From Solwaraspora sp. WMMD1047 (GTDB lineage Bacteria > Actinomycetota > Actinomycetes > Mycobacteriales > Micromonosporaceae), in contig NZ_JARUBL010000001.1 of NCBI RefSeq assembly GCF_029626155.1, positions 682,001 through 746,000 of the forward strand: DNA of 64,000 bases. Direction: 5' to 3'. Below, piece after piece: positions 17,063 to 25,561 of the stretch (positions are counted from its first letter, which is position 1; each line of letters begins with the position of its first letter). Position numbers and translations under genes: made by a program. The notes below the pieces were generated by a model. That model saw only the letters and a list, made by a program, of their open reading frames with translations. It ran no database searches and was not told where the DNA came from.

Positions 17063-18148
17063 ATGATCCGCCTCGACGCGGTCCGGCACCGGTGGCGCGG
17101 CCTGCCGCTGGCCATCGCGTTCATCGCGCTGGTCTGGGCGATCGACGTGGCGGCGCAGGCCCGTGCCGTACTCATCGGTTTCCTCGCGCTGGCGCCGCTG
17201 CTGGCGGCGGCCGTGGAGCGGGCCCGGCGGACCGCGCTGGTGGCCGCGCTGGCCGCCCTGGCCGCGCTCAGTTCGGGGCTCTTCGGCGCCCGGTTCGGCA
17301 GCCTGGACCATCTGCTGCGGGTCGCCGTGGTGATCGCGGTCGGGGTGGTTTCGATCTACGTGGCCCGGGCCCGTGGGCTGCGGGAGGAGCGGTTGCGGCG
17401 GGTCACCGAGATCGCCCGGGTCACCCAGCAGGCGGTGCTGCGGGAGGTGCCGGAGCAGGTCGGCGGGGTGGCGCTGGCGGCCCGGTACGTCTCGGCGTAC
17501 GAGGCGGCCCAGGTCGGCGGGGACCTGTACGAGGTGGTCGACTCGCCGTACGGCGTCCGGATGATCGTCGGGGACGTCTGCGGTAAGGGTCTGGAGGCGG
17601 TGCGGCTGGCGACGACGGTGATGGGGGCGTTCCGGCAGTCCGCGTTCGTCCGGCCGGACCTGCTCACCGTCGCCGAGGACCTGGACCTGGCCGTCGAACG
17701 CGACCTCGGCATCGCCGGCCGGCCCGGCTTCGTCACCGCCGTGCTCGTCGAGTTCGGCGTCGGCACCGACCGCGACCGGATGCGGATCGCGAACTGCGGC
17801 CACCCGGCGCCGCTGCGGCGACCGGCCGGCGGCGAGGTGGAGGCGCTCGAACCGGCGTTGACCACCCCGCCGCTGGGGCTGTCCCGGGGCGCCCGGCCGG
17901 CCCTGGTCGAGTACGACTGGCGGCCGGGGGACCGGCTGCTGCTCTACACCGACGGCCTGGTCGAGGCGCGGGACGGCACCGGGAACGTGCTGCCGATCGC
18001 GGCCATCCAGTCCCGCCTCGCCGTGCCGGACCGGCAGCAGAGCCTGGACGACATCCTCGACCGGCTGCTCGGTCACGTCGGCGGCCGGCCGCAGGACGAC
18101 ATCGCCCTGCTGCTCGCCGAGCACCGGCCGGCCGATCCACCGGGCTGA
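17063..18148 (+). CDS. Membrane-anchored SpoIIE-type (PP2C-like) protein phosphatase
   Basis: A 361-residue protein. Three or four N-terminal membrane helices (about residues 13-112) and a short linker lead to a PPM/SpoIIE phosphatase domain. Metal-binding motifs are visible in VGGDLYEVVDSP, VGDVCGKGLEA and LLLYTDGLVEARD, with a C-terminal QDDIALLLAE. Such enzymes dephosphorylate anti-anti-sigma factors (STAS proteins); no STAS or anti-sigma gene is adjacent. The start is 2 bases after the zwf stop, so it is co-transcribed with GH15 and zwf. A strong terminator follows. Confidence 0.88.
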   Translation: MIRLDAVRHRWRGLPLAIAFIALVWAIDVAAQARAVLIGFLALAPLLAAAVERARRTALVAALAALAALSSGLFGARFGSLDHLLRVAVVIAVGVVSIYVARARGLREERLRRVTEIARVTQQAVLREVPEQVGGVALAARYVSAYEAAQVGGDLYEVVDSPYGVRMIVGDVCGKGLEAVRLATTVMGAFRQSAFVRPDLLTVAEDLDLAVERDLGIAGRPGFVTAVLVEFGVGTDRDRMRIANCGHPAPLRRPAGGEVEALEPALTTPPLGLSRGARPALVEYDWRPGDRLLLYTDGLVEARDGTGNVLPIAAIQSRLAVPDRQQSLDDILDRLLGHVGGRPQDDIALLLAEHRPADPPG

Positions 18149-18252
18149 GTTCGCCGCCGGTCCGCGGCGAAGCCGTGACCGGAGACGGATTCAATTTATG
18201 GATGTCCATGCCGGGGCAGCGCCGACCGGCCCGGGGCGGTAGCATCTTGCCA

Positions 18253-18291
18253 GCCGATGCTGGGCGTTCCCCCGTGCGACCCAGCATCGGC
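18253..18291. terminator. Terminator of the GH15-zwf-phosphatase operon
   Basis: GCCGATGCTGGG and its perfect 12-bp complement flank a 15-nt loop, between convergent genes ending at 18148 (+) and 18334 (-). It can serve both directions. Confidence 0.75.
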
Positions 18292-18333
18292 CCTTCCGGA
18301 CCGGCCGGGCTCCCGCCGGTCGGTAGCGGCCGG

Positions 18334-19617
18334 TCAGTCCTGGCCGGTCACCTTCGGTCGTCCCGGCACCCGCTCGACGTCCATCGTCAGGGTCCGCCCG
18401 TCCGCGGCGTTCGCGGTGTAGACCACCGTCACCACCACCGGCGCGGTGGCGACCAGCTCCAGGAAGCCGACCGTCAGCGGCAGTGGCTGCGGGGGCGGGC
18501 TGCCGTAGAGCAGCTCGCCGATCCGGTAGCAGTCGTCCAGGGTGGCGGTGTCCGGCGGCAGGGTGATCTCGTCCTTGGCCCAGATCCGCGAGAACTCCGG
18601 CTCCCGGCCGATCACGGTGTCCTTCACCACCAGCGGCAGCAGGTACTTGCGGACGCGTACCGGCCGGTTGTTGGGGTTGTGGATGTTGATCTCGGTGGCG
18701 TACTCGCCCGGCCGGAGCACGGTGCGCACCGGCTCGGCCTCCTGCTGTACGCCGCAGACGAACTTCACGCTGTAGGTGGTCAGCTCGCGGGGCTCGTCGG
18801 CGGGCGCGAAGGCCAGTCCATGGTCGACCCGGTTGACGGCGATCAGGGTGGTCGCCCCGGTGGCCGGGTCGATCCGGTAGAACCCGCCGTCGGCCTGGAA
18901 GGTCGCGTACAGGCTGCCGTCGGCCGGGTCGTACGCCAGCCCGCCGGTGTCACCGATCGGTACGCCGGTCACCCCGATCACCGAGTAGCTCCCGGTCGTC
19001 ACGTCCAGCCGGCCGAGGCTGTCGGTGGGCCGGTCGATGCCGAAGACGACGTCGCCGGCCCGGGTCAGCCCGTTGAGATCGCGGGGCTGGCCGTTGGGTG
19101 GGCCGATCACCGTCGCGGCGCCGGTCGCGGTGTCGATCGTGAAGGTGGTCGCGGCCCCCGCGTCGCCCTGGTCGACGCCGACCAGCCGCCCGGTGGAGTC
19201 GAAGGTGAGGCCGCCCTCGAAGATGAAACCGATGCCGAGCGGCCCGACCGCGGTGGCCGCGCCGGTCGTCACGTCGATCGTGTAGAGCTGGGCCGCCGAG
19301 GTCAGGCTGATGCCGTACAGGATGCCGCTGTCGCTGAAGGCGAGCGCGCCGATCGAGACCTCGACCGGGCCGTGCGGGCCGATCAGGGCCGCGGTGCCGC
19401 TGGCCGTGTCGATCAGGTAGAGGTTGGCGCCGTCGGTGCCGTACAGCCCACCGGGCACGATCGCGGTCGGCCGGGCGGCCGGCACCGGCAGCCCTCGGCG
19501 GCCGGCCAGCAACCGGCGGTACGGCTCGCCGAACCGCTCCGCCTCGGCGGCGGGGACGCCCTCCCCGCTGGTCGGCGCGATGGTCAGGGCGGCCGGTTCG
19601 TTGTCGTACTTGCTCAT
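18334..19617 (-). CDS. Beta-propeller-like (DUF4394-type) protein of unknown function
   Basis: A 427-residue protein. From about residue 55 it contains five or six repeats of the type LYLIDTASGTAALIGPHGPV / LYTIDVTTGAATAVGPLG / FTIDTATGAATVIGPP, each a blade of a WD/NHL-like beta propeller. A C-terminal beta domain (about 300-427) has paired Cys (VCGVQ...DDCYRIG). There is no clear signal peptide, so localisation is uncertain. ATG 19617 has the excellent SD GGAGGACCT upstream; the open frame extending to 19848 is not coding-like. No enzymatic motif is visible; a scaffolding or ligand-binding role is only a guess. Confidence 0.7.
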   Translation of the reverse strand: MSKYDNEPAALTIAPTSGEGVPAAEAERFGEPYRRLLAGRRGLPVPAARPTAIVPGGLYGTDGANLYLIDTASGTAALIGPHGPVEVSIGALAFSDSGILYGISLTSAAQLYTIDVTTGAATAVGPLGIGFIFEGGLTFDSTGRLVGVDQGDAGAATTFTIDTATGAATVIGPPNGQPRDLNGLTRAGDVVFGIDRPTDSLGRLDVTTGSYSVIGVTGVPIGDTGGLAYDPADGSLYATFQADGGFYRIDPATGATTLIAVNRVDHGLAFAPADEPRELTTYSVKFVCGVQQEAEPVRTVLRPGEYATEINIHNPNNRPVRVRKYLLPLVVKDTVIGREPEFSRIWAKDEITLPPDTATLDDCYRIGELLYGSPPPQPLPLTVGFLELVATAPVVVTVVYTANAADGRTLTMDVERVPGRPKVTGQD

Positions 19618-19720
19618 GCCAGGTCCTCCAAGCTCACACCCCCGCCCAACCGAGTGGGCGCCGGTGGGATGCTTGGTCACAAGCGCCAAGCCGACAGTTG
19701 GCACAGGCGGGCAACGTCGA

Positions 19721-19740
19721 CCCGGCCGCGCACGGCCGGG
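19721..19740. terminator. Short GC hairpin after the methyltransferase gene
   Basis: CCCGGCCG-CGCA-CGGCCGGG forms an 8-bp stem 17 bases downstream of the minus-strand stop at 19757. Confidence 0.5.
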
Positions 19741-19756
19741 GGGTCGGGCGTCGCGG

Positions 19757-20479
19757 TCAGTCGAAGAAGCGGGCCAGGTGGCTGGCCTCGGGCGCCGGGT
19801 CGTCCGGGCCCAGCGGCGTGAGGTCGGCGAAGATCGACGCCCCGTCACAACCGGCGTGCAGCGGATACCACCGGGGCGTCCCGGGCGGCCGCTGGCAGAT
19901 GCCCTTGATGGTCTGGACGTCCAGCAGCCGGACGTGGGTCGGGTCGGCGACCGCGTTGACGTGCCCCCACCACGGGCTCATCACGTGCAGCACGCCGCCC
20001 GGCCGCAGCACCCGGTGGCACTCGTCGACCAGGACCAGGAAGTCGATCAGGTGTTCCAGGATGTGCACCGTGAAGATCACGTCGACCGAGTCGTCGGCGA
20101 TCGGCAGCGACCGGGACAGGTCGGCCACCGCGTCCACCCCCGGCGCCAGCCGCAGGTCCAGGCCGAGGTTGTCCGGGTACTGCTTGGCCGGGCCGCAGCC
20201 CAGGTCGAGCACGACCGGGGCCAGCCCGCCGACCCGGACCCGCGCCCAGACCGCGAGCACCCCGTCGAGCTGCCCGACCAGTTGCCGTACCAGGCGCAGG
20301 TCGGCCGGGTCGGCGACCTCGCCGGTCAGGTGCGCCACCCCCCGGTCGAACCGGACCTCGACGGCCAGCCGGCCCAGCCGGTCGTCGTGTTTGGCGAGGT
20401 CGGCGTACGCCCCGGTCAGGAAGTCGTCCCGCGCCCGGAGCCGGTCACCGGACAGGGCCGTGGGTGCCAACGCGACCAT
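19757..20479 (-). CDS. BON-domain / class I SAM methyltransferase fusion
   Basis: A 240-residue protein. Residues about 38-82 (RLAVEVRFDRGVAHLTGEV to VWARVRV) read as a BON domain, normally a lipid-associated or periplasmic module. The second half is a methyltransferase: VVLDLGCGPAKQYP (SAM motif I), DVIFTVHILEHL and VLRPGGVLHVMSP (post-motif). There is no signal peptide, so the protein should be cytosolic. ATG 20479 has GGAGGTGA upstream. The acceptor is unknown; the glycine-rich SAM loop is intact, so it is probably active. The combination with BON is unusual and suggests membrane-surface targeting (inference). Confidence 0.75.
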   Translation of the reverse strand: MVALAPTALSGDRLRARDDFLTGAYADLAKHDDRLGRLAVEVRFDRGVAHLTGEVADPADLRLVRQLVGQLDGVLAVWARVRVGGLAPVVLDLGCGPAKQYPDNLGLDLRLAPGVDAVADLSRSLPIADDSVDVIFTVHILEHLIDFLVLVDECHRVLRPGGVLHVMSPWWGHVNAVADPTHVRLLDVQTIKGICQRPPGTPRWYPLHAGCDGASIFADLTPLGPDDPAPEASHLARFFD

Positions 20480-20559
20480 GGGTCACCTCCGGGTGCCGGG
20501 CTACCCGGTTCGGGGGTGGTTATTCCTGGCCGCCGAGCGTGGCGTCAGCGGGCGCGGCG

Positions 20560-20883
20560 TCAACGGGGCAGTGGGCGGCGGGCGGTGCGGCCCACGGCCC
20601 GTACCCGCTGCCGGGGCGCCGGCGCGGCCAACGGTCGTTTCAGGTGGTAGCGGTGCAGCTCACTGCTGCCCTGCTGGGTGAAGTCCTCGGTCACCGAGAC
20701 CAGCTCCCAACCCTGCGCGCCGGCCAGGTTGAGATGGGCCAGGGCGGTGTCCCCGTTCGGCGTCACGTCGAGCACCACGCCATCCGGCCCGTACCAGGTG
20801 AAGGTCAGTTCCCACCCGGAGTCCTCAAGTCGCGGCTGCCGTCGCCGTACCAGCAGGGCGTACTCCCAGTTCACCATGGACAT
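20560..20883 (-). CDS. Small DUF4177-like protein
   Basis: A 107-residue protein. MVNWEYALLVRR at the start and GAQGWELVSVTED in the middle give the pattern of DUF4177-like proteins: short beta-rich proteins with a conserved WEY and GWELV. The Arg-rich C-terminus (RQRVRAVGRTARRPLPR) may bind nucleic acid or be disordered. It lies between the methyltransferase and the ABC-F gene, all on the minus strand. The SD is weak. No function is known. Confidence 0.65.
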   Translation of the reverse strand: MSMVNWEYALLVRRRQPRLEDSGWELTFTWYGPDGVVLDVTPNGDTALAHLNLAGAQGWELVSVTEDFTQQGSSELHRYHLKRPLAAPAPRQRVRAVGRTARRPLPR

Positions 20884-20918
20884 ATTGTGGTCCGGCGATC
20901 GGCTGTGCGCACCCCACG

Positions 20919-22559
20919 TCAGTCCTCGCGGACCGTGCCGGCGTCGACCCGCAGCCGCCGGGTGGTGCGCACCGTGTCGAGCATCCGCCGGTCGTGGGTG
21001 ACCAGCAGCAGGGTGCCCGGGTAGCCGGCCAGCGCCGACTCCAACTGCTCGATCGCCGGCAGGTCCAGGTGGTTGGTCGGCTCGTCGAGCACCAGCAGGT
21101 TGACCCCCCGACCCTGCAGCAGGGCGAGCGCCGCCCGGGTCCGCTCGCCGGGGGAGAGGGTCGCGGCCGGGCGCAGCACGTGCCCCGCGCGGAGGCCGAA
21201 CTTCGCCAGCAGCGTCCGGGCGTCCGCCGGAGAGAGAAGATCCGCGACCGCCACCCGGAACGCGTCCAGCAGCGGCTGGTCGCCGAGGAACAACCCACGG
21301 GCCTGGTCGATCTCGCCGACCACCACCCCGGGGCCGAGTGACGCGTGCCCGGCGGCCAGCGGCAGCCGGCCGAGCAGGGCCGCCAGCAGCGTCGACTTGC
21401 CGGCCCCGTTGGCGCCGGTGATGGCGACCCGGTCACCCCAGCCGATCTGCAGGTCGAGCGGCCCGAGGGTGAAGGCCGCCCGGCGTACGACGGCGCCGCG
21501 CAGCGCCGCGACGACGGCCCCGGCGCGCGGCGCGGCGGCGATCTCCATCCGCAGCTCCCACTCCTTGCGCGGCTCCTCGACCACCTCCAGCCGCTCGATC
21601 AGCCGTTCGGTCTGCCGGGCCTTGGCGGCCTGCTTCTCGGTCGACTCGGACCGGAACTTCCGGCCGATCTTGTCGTTGTCGGTGGCCTTGCGCCGCGCGT
21701 TCTTGACCCCCTTCTCCATCCAGGCCCGCTGGGTCCGGGCCCGGGTCTCCAGCGCGGCGCGGGTGTCGGCGTACTCCTCGTAGTCGGCCCGGGCGTGCCG
21801 GCGGGCCACCTCCCGCTCCTCCAGGTAGGCGGCGTAACCCCCGCCGTACTGGCGGACCTGCTGCTGGGCCAGGTCCAGCTCGACGATCCGGGTGACCGTG
21901 CGGGTCAGGAACTCCCGGTCGTGGCTGACCAGCACCGTGCCAGCCCGCAGCCCGCCGACGAACTCCTCCAGCCGCTGGAGCCCGGCCAGGTCGAGATCGT
22001 TCGTGGGCTCGTCGAGCAGGAAGATGTCGTAGCGGCTGAGCAGCAACGACGCCATCGCCGCGCGGGCCGCCTGCCCGCCGGAGAGGTCGGTCATCGGCCG
22101 GTCCAGGTCGACCGCGAGGCCCAGGTCGGCGGCCACCTGCCCGGCCCGTTCGGACAGGTCGGCGCCGCCGAGCCCGAGCCAGCGGTCCAACGCCACCGAG
22201 TACGCCTCGTCGGCGCCGGCCCGGCCCACCGACAGCGCCTCGGTCGCGGCGTCCAACGCCGCCTGGGCGGCCGCCACCCCGGTCCGCCGCTCCAGGAACG
22301 CCGAGATCGTCTCCCCGGCCCGCCGGTCCGGCTCCTGCGGCAGGTAGCCGACCGTCGCGGTGGGCGGGGTCAGCGTCACCGAGCCCTCCTCGGCGGGCTG
22401 GCTGCCGGCCAGCGTGCGCAGCAGGGTCGACTTGCCGGCGCCGTTCCCGCCGACCAGCCCGACCACGTCGCCGGGCGCGACGACCAGCTCCAGCCCGGTG
22501 AAGAGGACGCGGTCACCGTGGCCGGCGGCGAGTCCCTTGGCGATCATCGTGGCGGTCAT
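20919..22559 (-). CDS. ABC-F family ATPase (ribosome-associated)
   Basis: A 546-residue cytosolic protein with two ABC domains and no membrane segments. Domain 1 has Walker A GGNGAGKST, signature LSGGQ and LLDEPTNDLDL. A charged linker (about residues 240-300, with REVARRHARADYEEY and KNARRKATDND) corresponds to the P-site tRNA interaction motif region. Domain 2 has GANGAGKST, LSPGE and LVLDEPTNHLDL. ABC-F proteins act on the ribosomal E site; some give antibiotic resistance. ATG 22559 precedes MTATMIAKGL; ATG 12 bases downstream is an alternative. It is divergent from the ROK kinase gene across 65 bases. Confidence 0.88.
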   Translation of the reverse strand: MTATMIAKGLAAGHGDRVLFTGLELVVAPGDVVGLVGGNGAGKSTLLRTLAGSQPAEEGSVTLTPPTATVGYLPQEPDRRAGETISAFLERRTGVAAAQAALDAATEALSVGRAGADEAYSVALDRWLGLGGADLSERAGQVAADLGLAVDLDRPMTDLSGGQAARAAMASLLLSRYDIFLLDEPTNDLDLAGLQRLEEFVGGLRAGTVLVSHDREFLTRTVTRIVELDLAQQQVRQYGGGYAAYLEEREVARRHARADYEEYADTRAALETRARTQRAWMEKGVKNARRKATDNDKIGRKFRSESTEKQAAKARQTERLIERLEVVEEPRKEWELRMEIAAAPRAGAVVAALRGAVVRRAAFTLGPLDLQIGWGDRVAITGANGAGKSTLLAALLGRLPLAAGHASLGPGVVVGEIDQARGLFLGDQPLLDAFRVAVADLLSPADARTLLAKFGLRAGHVLRPAATLSPGERTRAALALLQGRGVNLLVLDEPTNHLDLPAIEQLESALAGYPGTLLLVTHDRRMLDTVRTTRRLRVDAGTVRED

Positions 22560-22624
22560 GAGGAGGCGATGGTATCCGGTCGGCCCGACCAGCACGGTCG
22601 GGCCGGGCGGGGCAGACTGGGCGG

Positions 22625-23377
22625 GTGGGAACGACTCTCGCGATCGACTGCGGTGGTGGTGGGATCAAGGCGTCGGTGCTGGACGAGGCCGGCACGATGC
22701 GGGCTCGGCCGCTGCGGGTGCCGACGCCGTATCCATTCCCGCCGGCGCTGTTCGTCAAGACCCTGGTGGAACTCGGGGGACAACTCCCGACGGCCGACCG
22801 GGTCACGGTCGGCATGCCGGGCATGCTGCGGCACGGGGTGGTGGTGGCGACCCCGCACTACGTCACCCGCAGCGGTCCACGTACCCGGGTCGACCCCGAC
22901 CTGGTCACCCAGTGGACGGGCTTCGACGCCTGCAGCGCGCTGAGCACGGCGTTCGGGCTGCCGGCGCTGGTGCTCAACGACGCCGAGGTGCACGGCGCAG
23001 GCGTGGTGGCCGGCACCGGGCTGGAGCTGGTGTTGACGCTCGGCACCGGGCTGGGCTGTGCCGTGTTCGACGGTGGGCGGTTGGCCCCGCACCTGGAGCT
23101 GTCCCAGGCGCCGGTGCGATGGCGGATGAGCTACGACACCTATGTCGGCGAGCACGAGCGGCGCCGCCTCGGTGATGGCTTCTGGTCCCGGCGGGTGCGG
23201 GGCGTGGTGGAGGGTCTGCGGCCGGTCTTCCTCTGGGACCGGCTCTACCTGGGCGGTGGCAACGCGCGGCTGCTCCGGCCAGAGCAACTCGCCCGGATGG
23301 GCGACGACGTGGTGGTGGTGCCGAACACGGCGGGCATCGTGGGTGGCGTCCGAGCGTGGGCAATGGGCGCCGCCTGA
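22625..23377 (+). CDS. ROK-family sugar kinase, polyphosphate glucokinase-like
   Basis: A 250-residue kinase. Phosphate-binding motif AIDCGGGGIKASVLD opens the protein, the catalytic Asp lies in LVLNDAEVHGAG, and GTGLGCAVFDGGRLAPHLE matches the polyphosphate glucokinase pattern (GTGIGSALF...LVPNTE). The length (about 250) also fits that group, not ROK repressors, and no HTH or zinc motif is present. The expected reaction is glucose phosphorylation from polyphosphate or ATP. It starts at GTG 22625. The end overlaps a minus-strand DUF397 frame by 133 bases. Confidence 0.75.
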   Translation: MGTTLAIDCGGGGIKASVLDEAGTMRARPLRVPTPYPFPPALFVKTLVELGGQLPTADRVTVGMPGMLRHGVVVATPHYVTRSGPRTRVDPDLVTQWTGFDACSALSTAFGLPALVLNDAEVHGAGVVAGTGLELVLTLGTGLGCAVFDGGRLAPHLELSQAPVRWRMSYDTYVGEHERRRLGDGFWSRRVRGVVEGLRPVFLWDRLYLGGGNARLLRPEQLARMGDDVVVVPNTAGIVGGVRAWAMGAA

Positions 23378-23562
23378 GTGCCGGTCCGCAGCCCCTTGAG
23401 GAAGGCCAGCCAGGCTGGCCGGGCGAATGCCAGCACCGGTCCTTCGCGGTCCTTGCTGTCCCGTAACTGCACGAGGCCGGGTAGCTCGTCGGCGACTTCG
23501 ACGCAGTTGTCCGCTCCGCCACTACGGGCGCTCTTCCGCCAGCTGGCCGCAGTCGGTTCCAT
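23245..23562 (-). CDS. DUF397 protein with an abnormal read-through tail overlapping the ROK gene
   Basis: A 105-residue frame from ATG 23562. Residues 1-65 are a typical DUF397 protein (SWRKSARSGGADNCVEVADELP, VQLRDSKDREGPVLAF, WLAFLKGL). DUF397 proteins are usually 60-75 residues; here the frame runs on for about 45 low-complexity residues into the antisense of the ROK kinase gene. A stop codon after GLRTG was probably lost or never present. It starts 8 bases after the stop of the XRE/DUF5753 gene, the standard partner. These pairs are regulator/antagonist modules in actinobacterial development; the exact action is not settled. Confidence 0.75.
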   Translation of the reverse strand: MEPTAASWRKSARSGGADNCVEVADELPGLVQLRDSKDREGPVLAFARPAWLAFLKGLRTGTQAAPIAHARTPPTMPAVFGTTTTSSPIRASCSGRSSRALPPPR

Positions 23563-23570
23563 GGGCCTGA

Positions 23571-24425
23571 TCAACCTCTCGGAGTCTTGCTCGCCGCCAC
23601 CAGTAGGCATCTCGTCTCGTCCGGGTCAAGGGCGCTCGACGCGAGCCTGTCGAAGGCGGCTCTGAATCTCTGCGTCTCTGACTCGCTCTCGATGTAGTGT
23701 GCCACTTCATATGATTCGAGATAAACCAGCGGTGGGTCCGGATCGAGCCCGAGGATGACGAATCCGTTGCCGACGGAGGCCGACGCCGCGCCGGCCGTCC
23801 ATGGAAGGATCTGGATGGTCACGTTGGGCTCGTCGGCAAGTTCGACCAGGTGAGCAAGCTGTTCCTGGGTGATGTCGGCGCTTCCCATCTGCCTGTGTAG
23901 GACGCCCTCGTCAAGGACCGCGTGAATGGCGGGTGCGGATTTCCCGTCGGTTATCAGCTGCTGTCGGGCGATTCGCAGGCGGACCCGCCGCTCCAGTTCA
24001 TCGCCCTCGCGTCCGCCGGCCGATATGACCGCCCGTGCATACTCGGGGGTCTGGAGAAGGCCGGGCACGAAAAGACTGTAGGTGTGCAGCGAGGTGGCTG
24101 TCGCCTCCAAGCCGACGTAGGTGCGTAGCCAGTCGGGAACCGAGCTGCCCTCACCGAAGATGGACGTGCTCCACCCTCGCCGGGCGGCCTCCTTGGCGAG
24201 TCTCTCCAATTCCTCGCGCTTCTCCGCCGAGGCGCCGTAGAGGGTCATCAAGGCGCGCATTGTATGAATCTTTGGGGCAGAATGCCCGTTTTCGAACCTG
24301 GAGAGCGACGACTTGGTCACCTCCGCCTGCTCCGCGGCCGCCTCAAGGGTCAGACCCTTCTGCTCACGGAGAGAGCGCAACTCCGTGGCGATGCGGCGTT
24401 TGAGGGCCACCGGCGGTCGGGTCAT
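23571..24425 (-). CDS. XRE/HTH regulator with DUF5753 domain
   Basis: A 284-residue regulator. The HTH covers about residues 10-70 (LRSLREQKGLTLEAAAEQAE, SKSSLSRFENG-like SSLSRFENGHSA). The C-terminal DUF5753 domain has FVPGLLQTPEYARAV and an LLVAASKTP end. ATG 24425 is supported by the HTH beginning 9 residues later. It is the first gene of the pair with DUF397. The upstream region 24493-24510 carries a motif shared with two other promoters of the island, so it may be autoregulatory and local (inference). Codon use is less GC3-extreme than in the flanking operons. Confidence 0.85.
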   Translation of the reverse strand: MTRPPVALKRRIATELRSLREQKGLTLEAAAEQAEVTKSSLSRFENGHSAPKIHTMRALMTLYGASAEKREELERLAKEAARRGWSTSIFGEGSSVPDWLRTYVGLEATATSLHTYSLFVPGLLQTPEYARAVISAGGREGDELERRVRLRIARQQLITDGKSAPAIHAVLDEGVLHRQMGSADITQEQLAHLVELADEPNVTIQILPWTAGAASASVGNGFVILGLDPDPPLVYLESYEVAHYIESESETQRFRAAFDRLASSALDPDETRCLLVAASKTPRG

Positions 24426-24492
24426 GGCAGACAGTCTGACATGGTCCGGCACGGCCTAATGCAGGGGACACGCCTGCCTGACGAGCAAAGTA

Positions 24493-24510
24493 GGAACTCC
24501 CAAACTGGTA
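24493..24510 (-). promoter_or_regulatory. Operator-like motif A (XRE promoter)
   Basis: The minus strand reads TACCAGTTTGGGAGTTCC. TTGGGAGTTC is identical to site C at 26432-26449, and CCCAAACTGGTA (plus strand) matches site B at 24788-24799 in 11 of 12 positions. It ends 67 bases before the XRE start. Confidence 0.5.
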
Positions 24511-24787
24511 CTTTCGTGGTAACTCTGCGTTGCGCGCGGCCGGTGCCGTCGTGCCGGCTGCTCGCCGGCGCCGTGACGTGTCATCAGCGACGGCCGCTCC
24601 GGGTGCCGGACCGGATTGAACCCGGGCCGCTAATCGATACCGAATCGTCGCTTCGGGTATTCCGTGGAAGTCCAATCAAATTGATGTCCGAAAATGGTGA
24701 TTGGCGGTCCTGGCTCCGCGCCGCGCGGTCCGGGACCGAGGGGTGCCGCCGGTCCGCGACGGTGTTGCGCCCCCACTATATCAGAAC

Positions 24788-24799
24788 TACCAGTTTGAG
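24788..24799 (+). promoter_or_regulatory. Operator-like motif B
   Basis: TACCAGTTTGAG on the plus strand, next to TATATC at 24778. It has the same sequence and orientation relative to transcription as motif A, but points to the gene at 25120. Confidence 0.4.
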
Positions 24800-25119
24800 A
24801 ATCCCGAAAAAGCCGGTCTCCGGTGACCGAGTCGCCTTGGCTGCAGTGGTCCGCCCGTGTTTGTGCTTAGAGGAACGAGTCGGGGGCGCGAGAGATACTG
24901 TGATCTACGTCATACCGTTACTTGTGCCAGCCTCCGTGACAGGGGTGGAAGTTGCTGTTTGTATTTCCCACTATGGAACGAAGTTGACCCGAGCGCCTCT
25001 TGCCGGGTGACGAGCACCCGGCGGGACCGACGGCCATCCGGGCCGACGGCCTCGCCCGGGTGGGACCGGGATCGACCGCGGGCTCGGCGGGCGGCAATCG
25101 CGACGATCTGGGGGCATTG

Positions 25120-25497
25120 ATGAGCGGCAACATCCCTGCGACCGAGCAAGCAGCAGTGGGCGAGTCCGGCGTTCCTGAGTGCGAGATCGTCATCCTCACC
25201 GACCGCCTCCGAACCGGGCTTGGTGTCGGTGGCGCCGAGAACGGGCGTGAGGACCGGTATCTCTATGGCGAGTTTCAGGGGAGCGACTTCCGGGCGGGAG
25301 TGCCGTCCGCCGCGACCCTGCTCTTTACCGGCCCCGCGCTCACGGCGACGATTCTGCACCTCATGCGGGGGGGCGTAGACGTTTTCGGGCCCGCCTGGGC
25401 GCGTCTGATGTCCGAAGCGTTCGTGGATTCGATGTCCATGCCAGAGGGCACGGACGGCTCGTGCCCGGGAGACCTGCCCATCGGCCAGTATCTGTGA
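25120..25497 (+). CDS. Hypothetical protein of the accessory island
   Basis: A 125-residue protein I do not recognise: MSGNIPATEQ start, a central LTDRLRTGLGVGG and RYLYGEFQG, a mildly hydrophobic FTGPALTATILHLMRGG and an acidic end. There is no signal peptide, metal motif or HTH. ATG 25120 has a GGGGG run 7 bases upstream; the same frame is open to 25000 without an SD, so the start is uncertain. It is followed by the small peptide gene at 25562 and the gene at 25660, probably one unit, downstream of motif B. Confidence 0.5.
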   Translation: MSGNIPATEQAAVGESGVPECEIVILTDRLRTGLGVGGAENGREDRYLYGEFQGSDFRAGVPSAATLLFTGPALTATILHLMRGGVDVFGPAWARLMSEAFVDSMSMPEGTDGSCPGDLPIGQYL

Positions 25498-25561
25498 GTC
25501 GAGTCCGCGACGGCGCTACCCGTACCTCGGATGGTCGGGCCGGTACCCGATCGGAGGAAGA

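Larger units (their letters stand above)
24426..25119. other. 694-base intergenic region with two operator-like sites
   Basis: No convincing gene: the frames here lack SDs and coding bias, and base composition is AT-richer than average (for example around 24620-24690 and 24780-24810). It holds the XRE promoter with its motif at 24493-24510 and a related inverted motif at 24788-24799. A TATATC sequence lies just upstream of the second motif. Further AT-rich DNA at 24880-24990 could be the promoter of the gene at 25120. Confidence 0.5.

Noticed and set aside
24600-24645. A tRNA-like GGTTCAATCC on the minus strand
   Set aside because: The flanking 5-bp T-stem does not pair and no acceptor or anticodon arm can be drawn.
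24264-25010. A 248-residue plus-strand frame opposite the XRE gene start and across the intergenic region
   Set aside because: No recognisable domain, no SD, and it runs antisense through the HTH gene.
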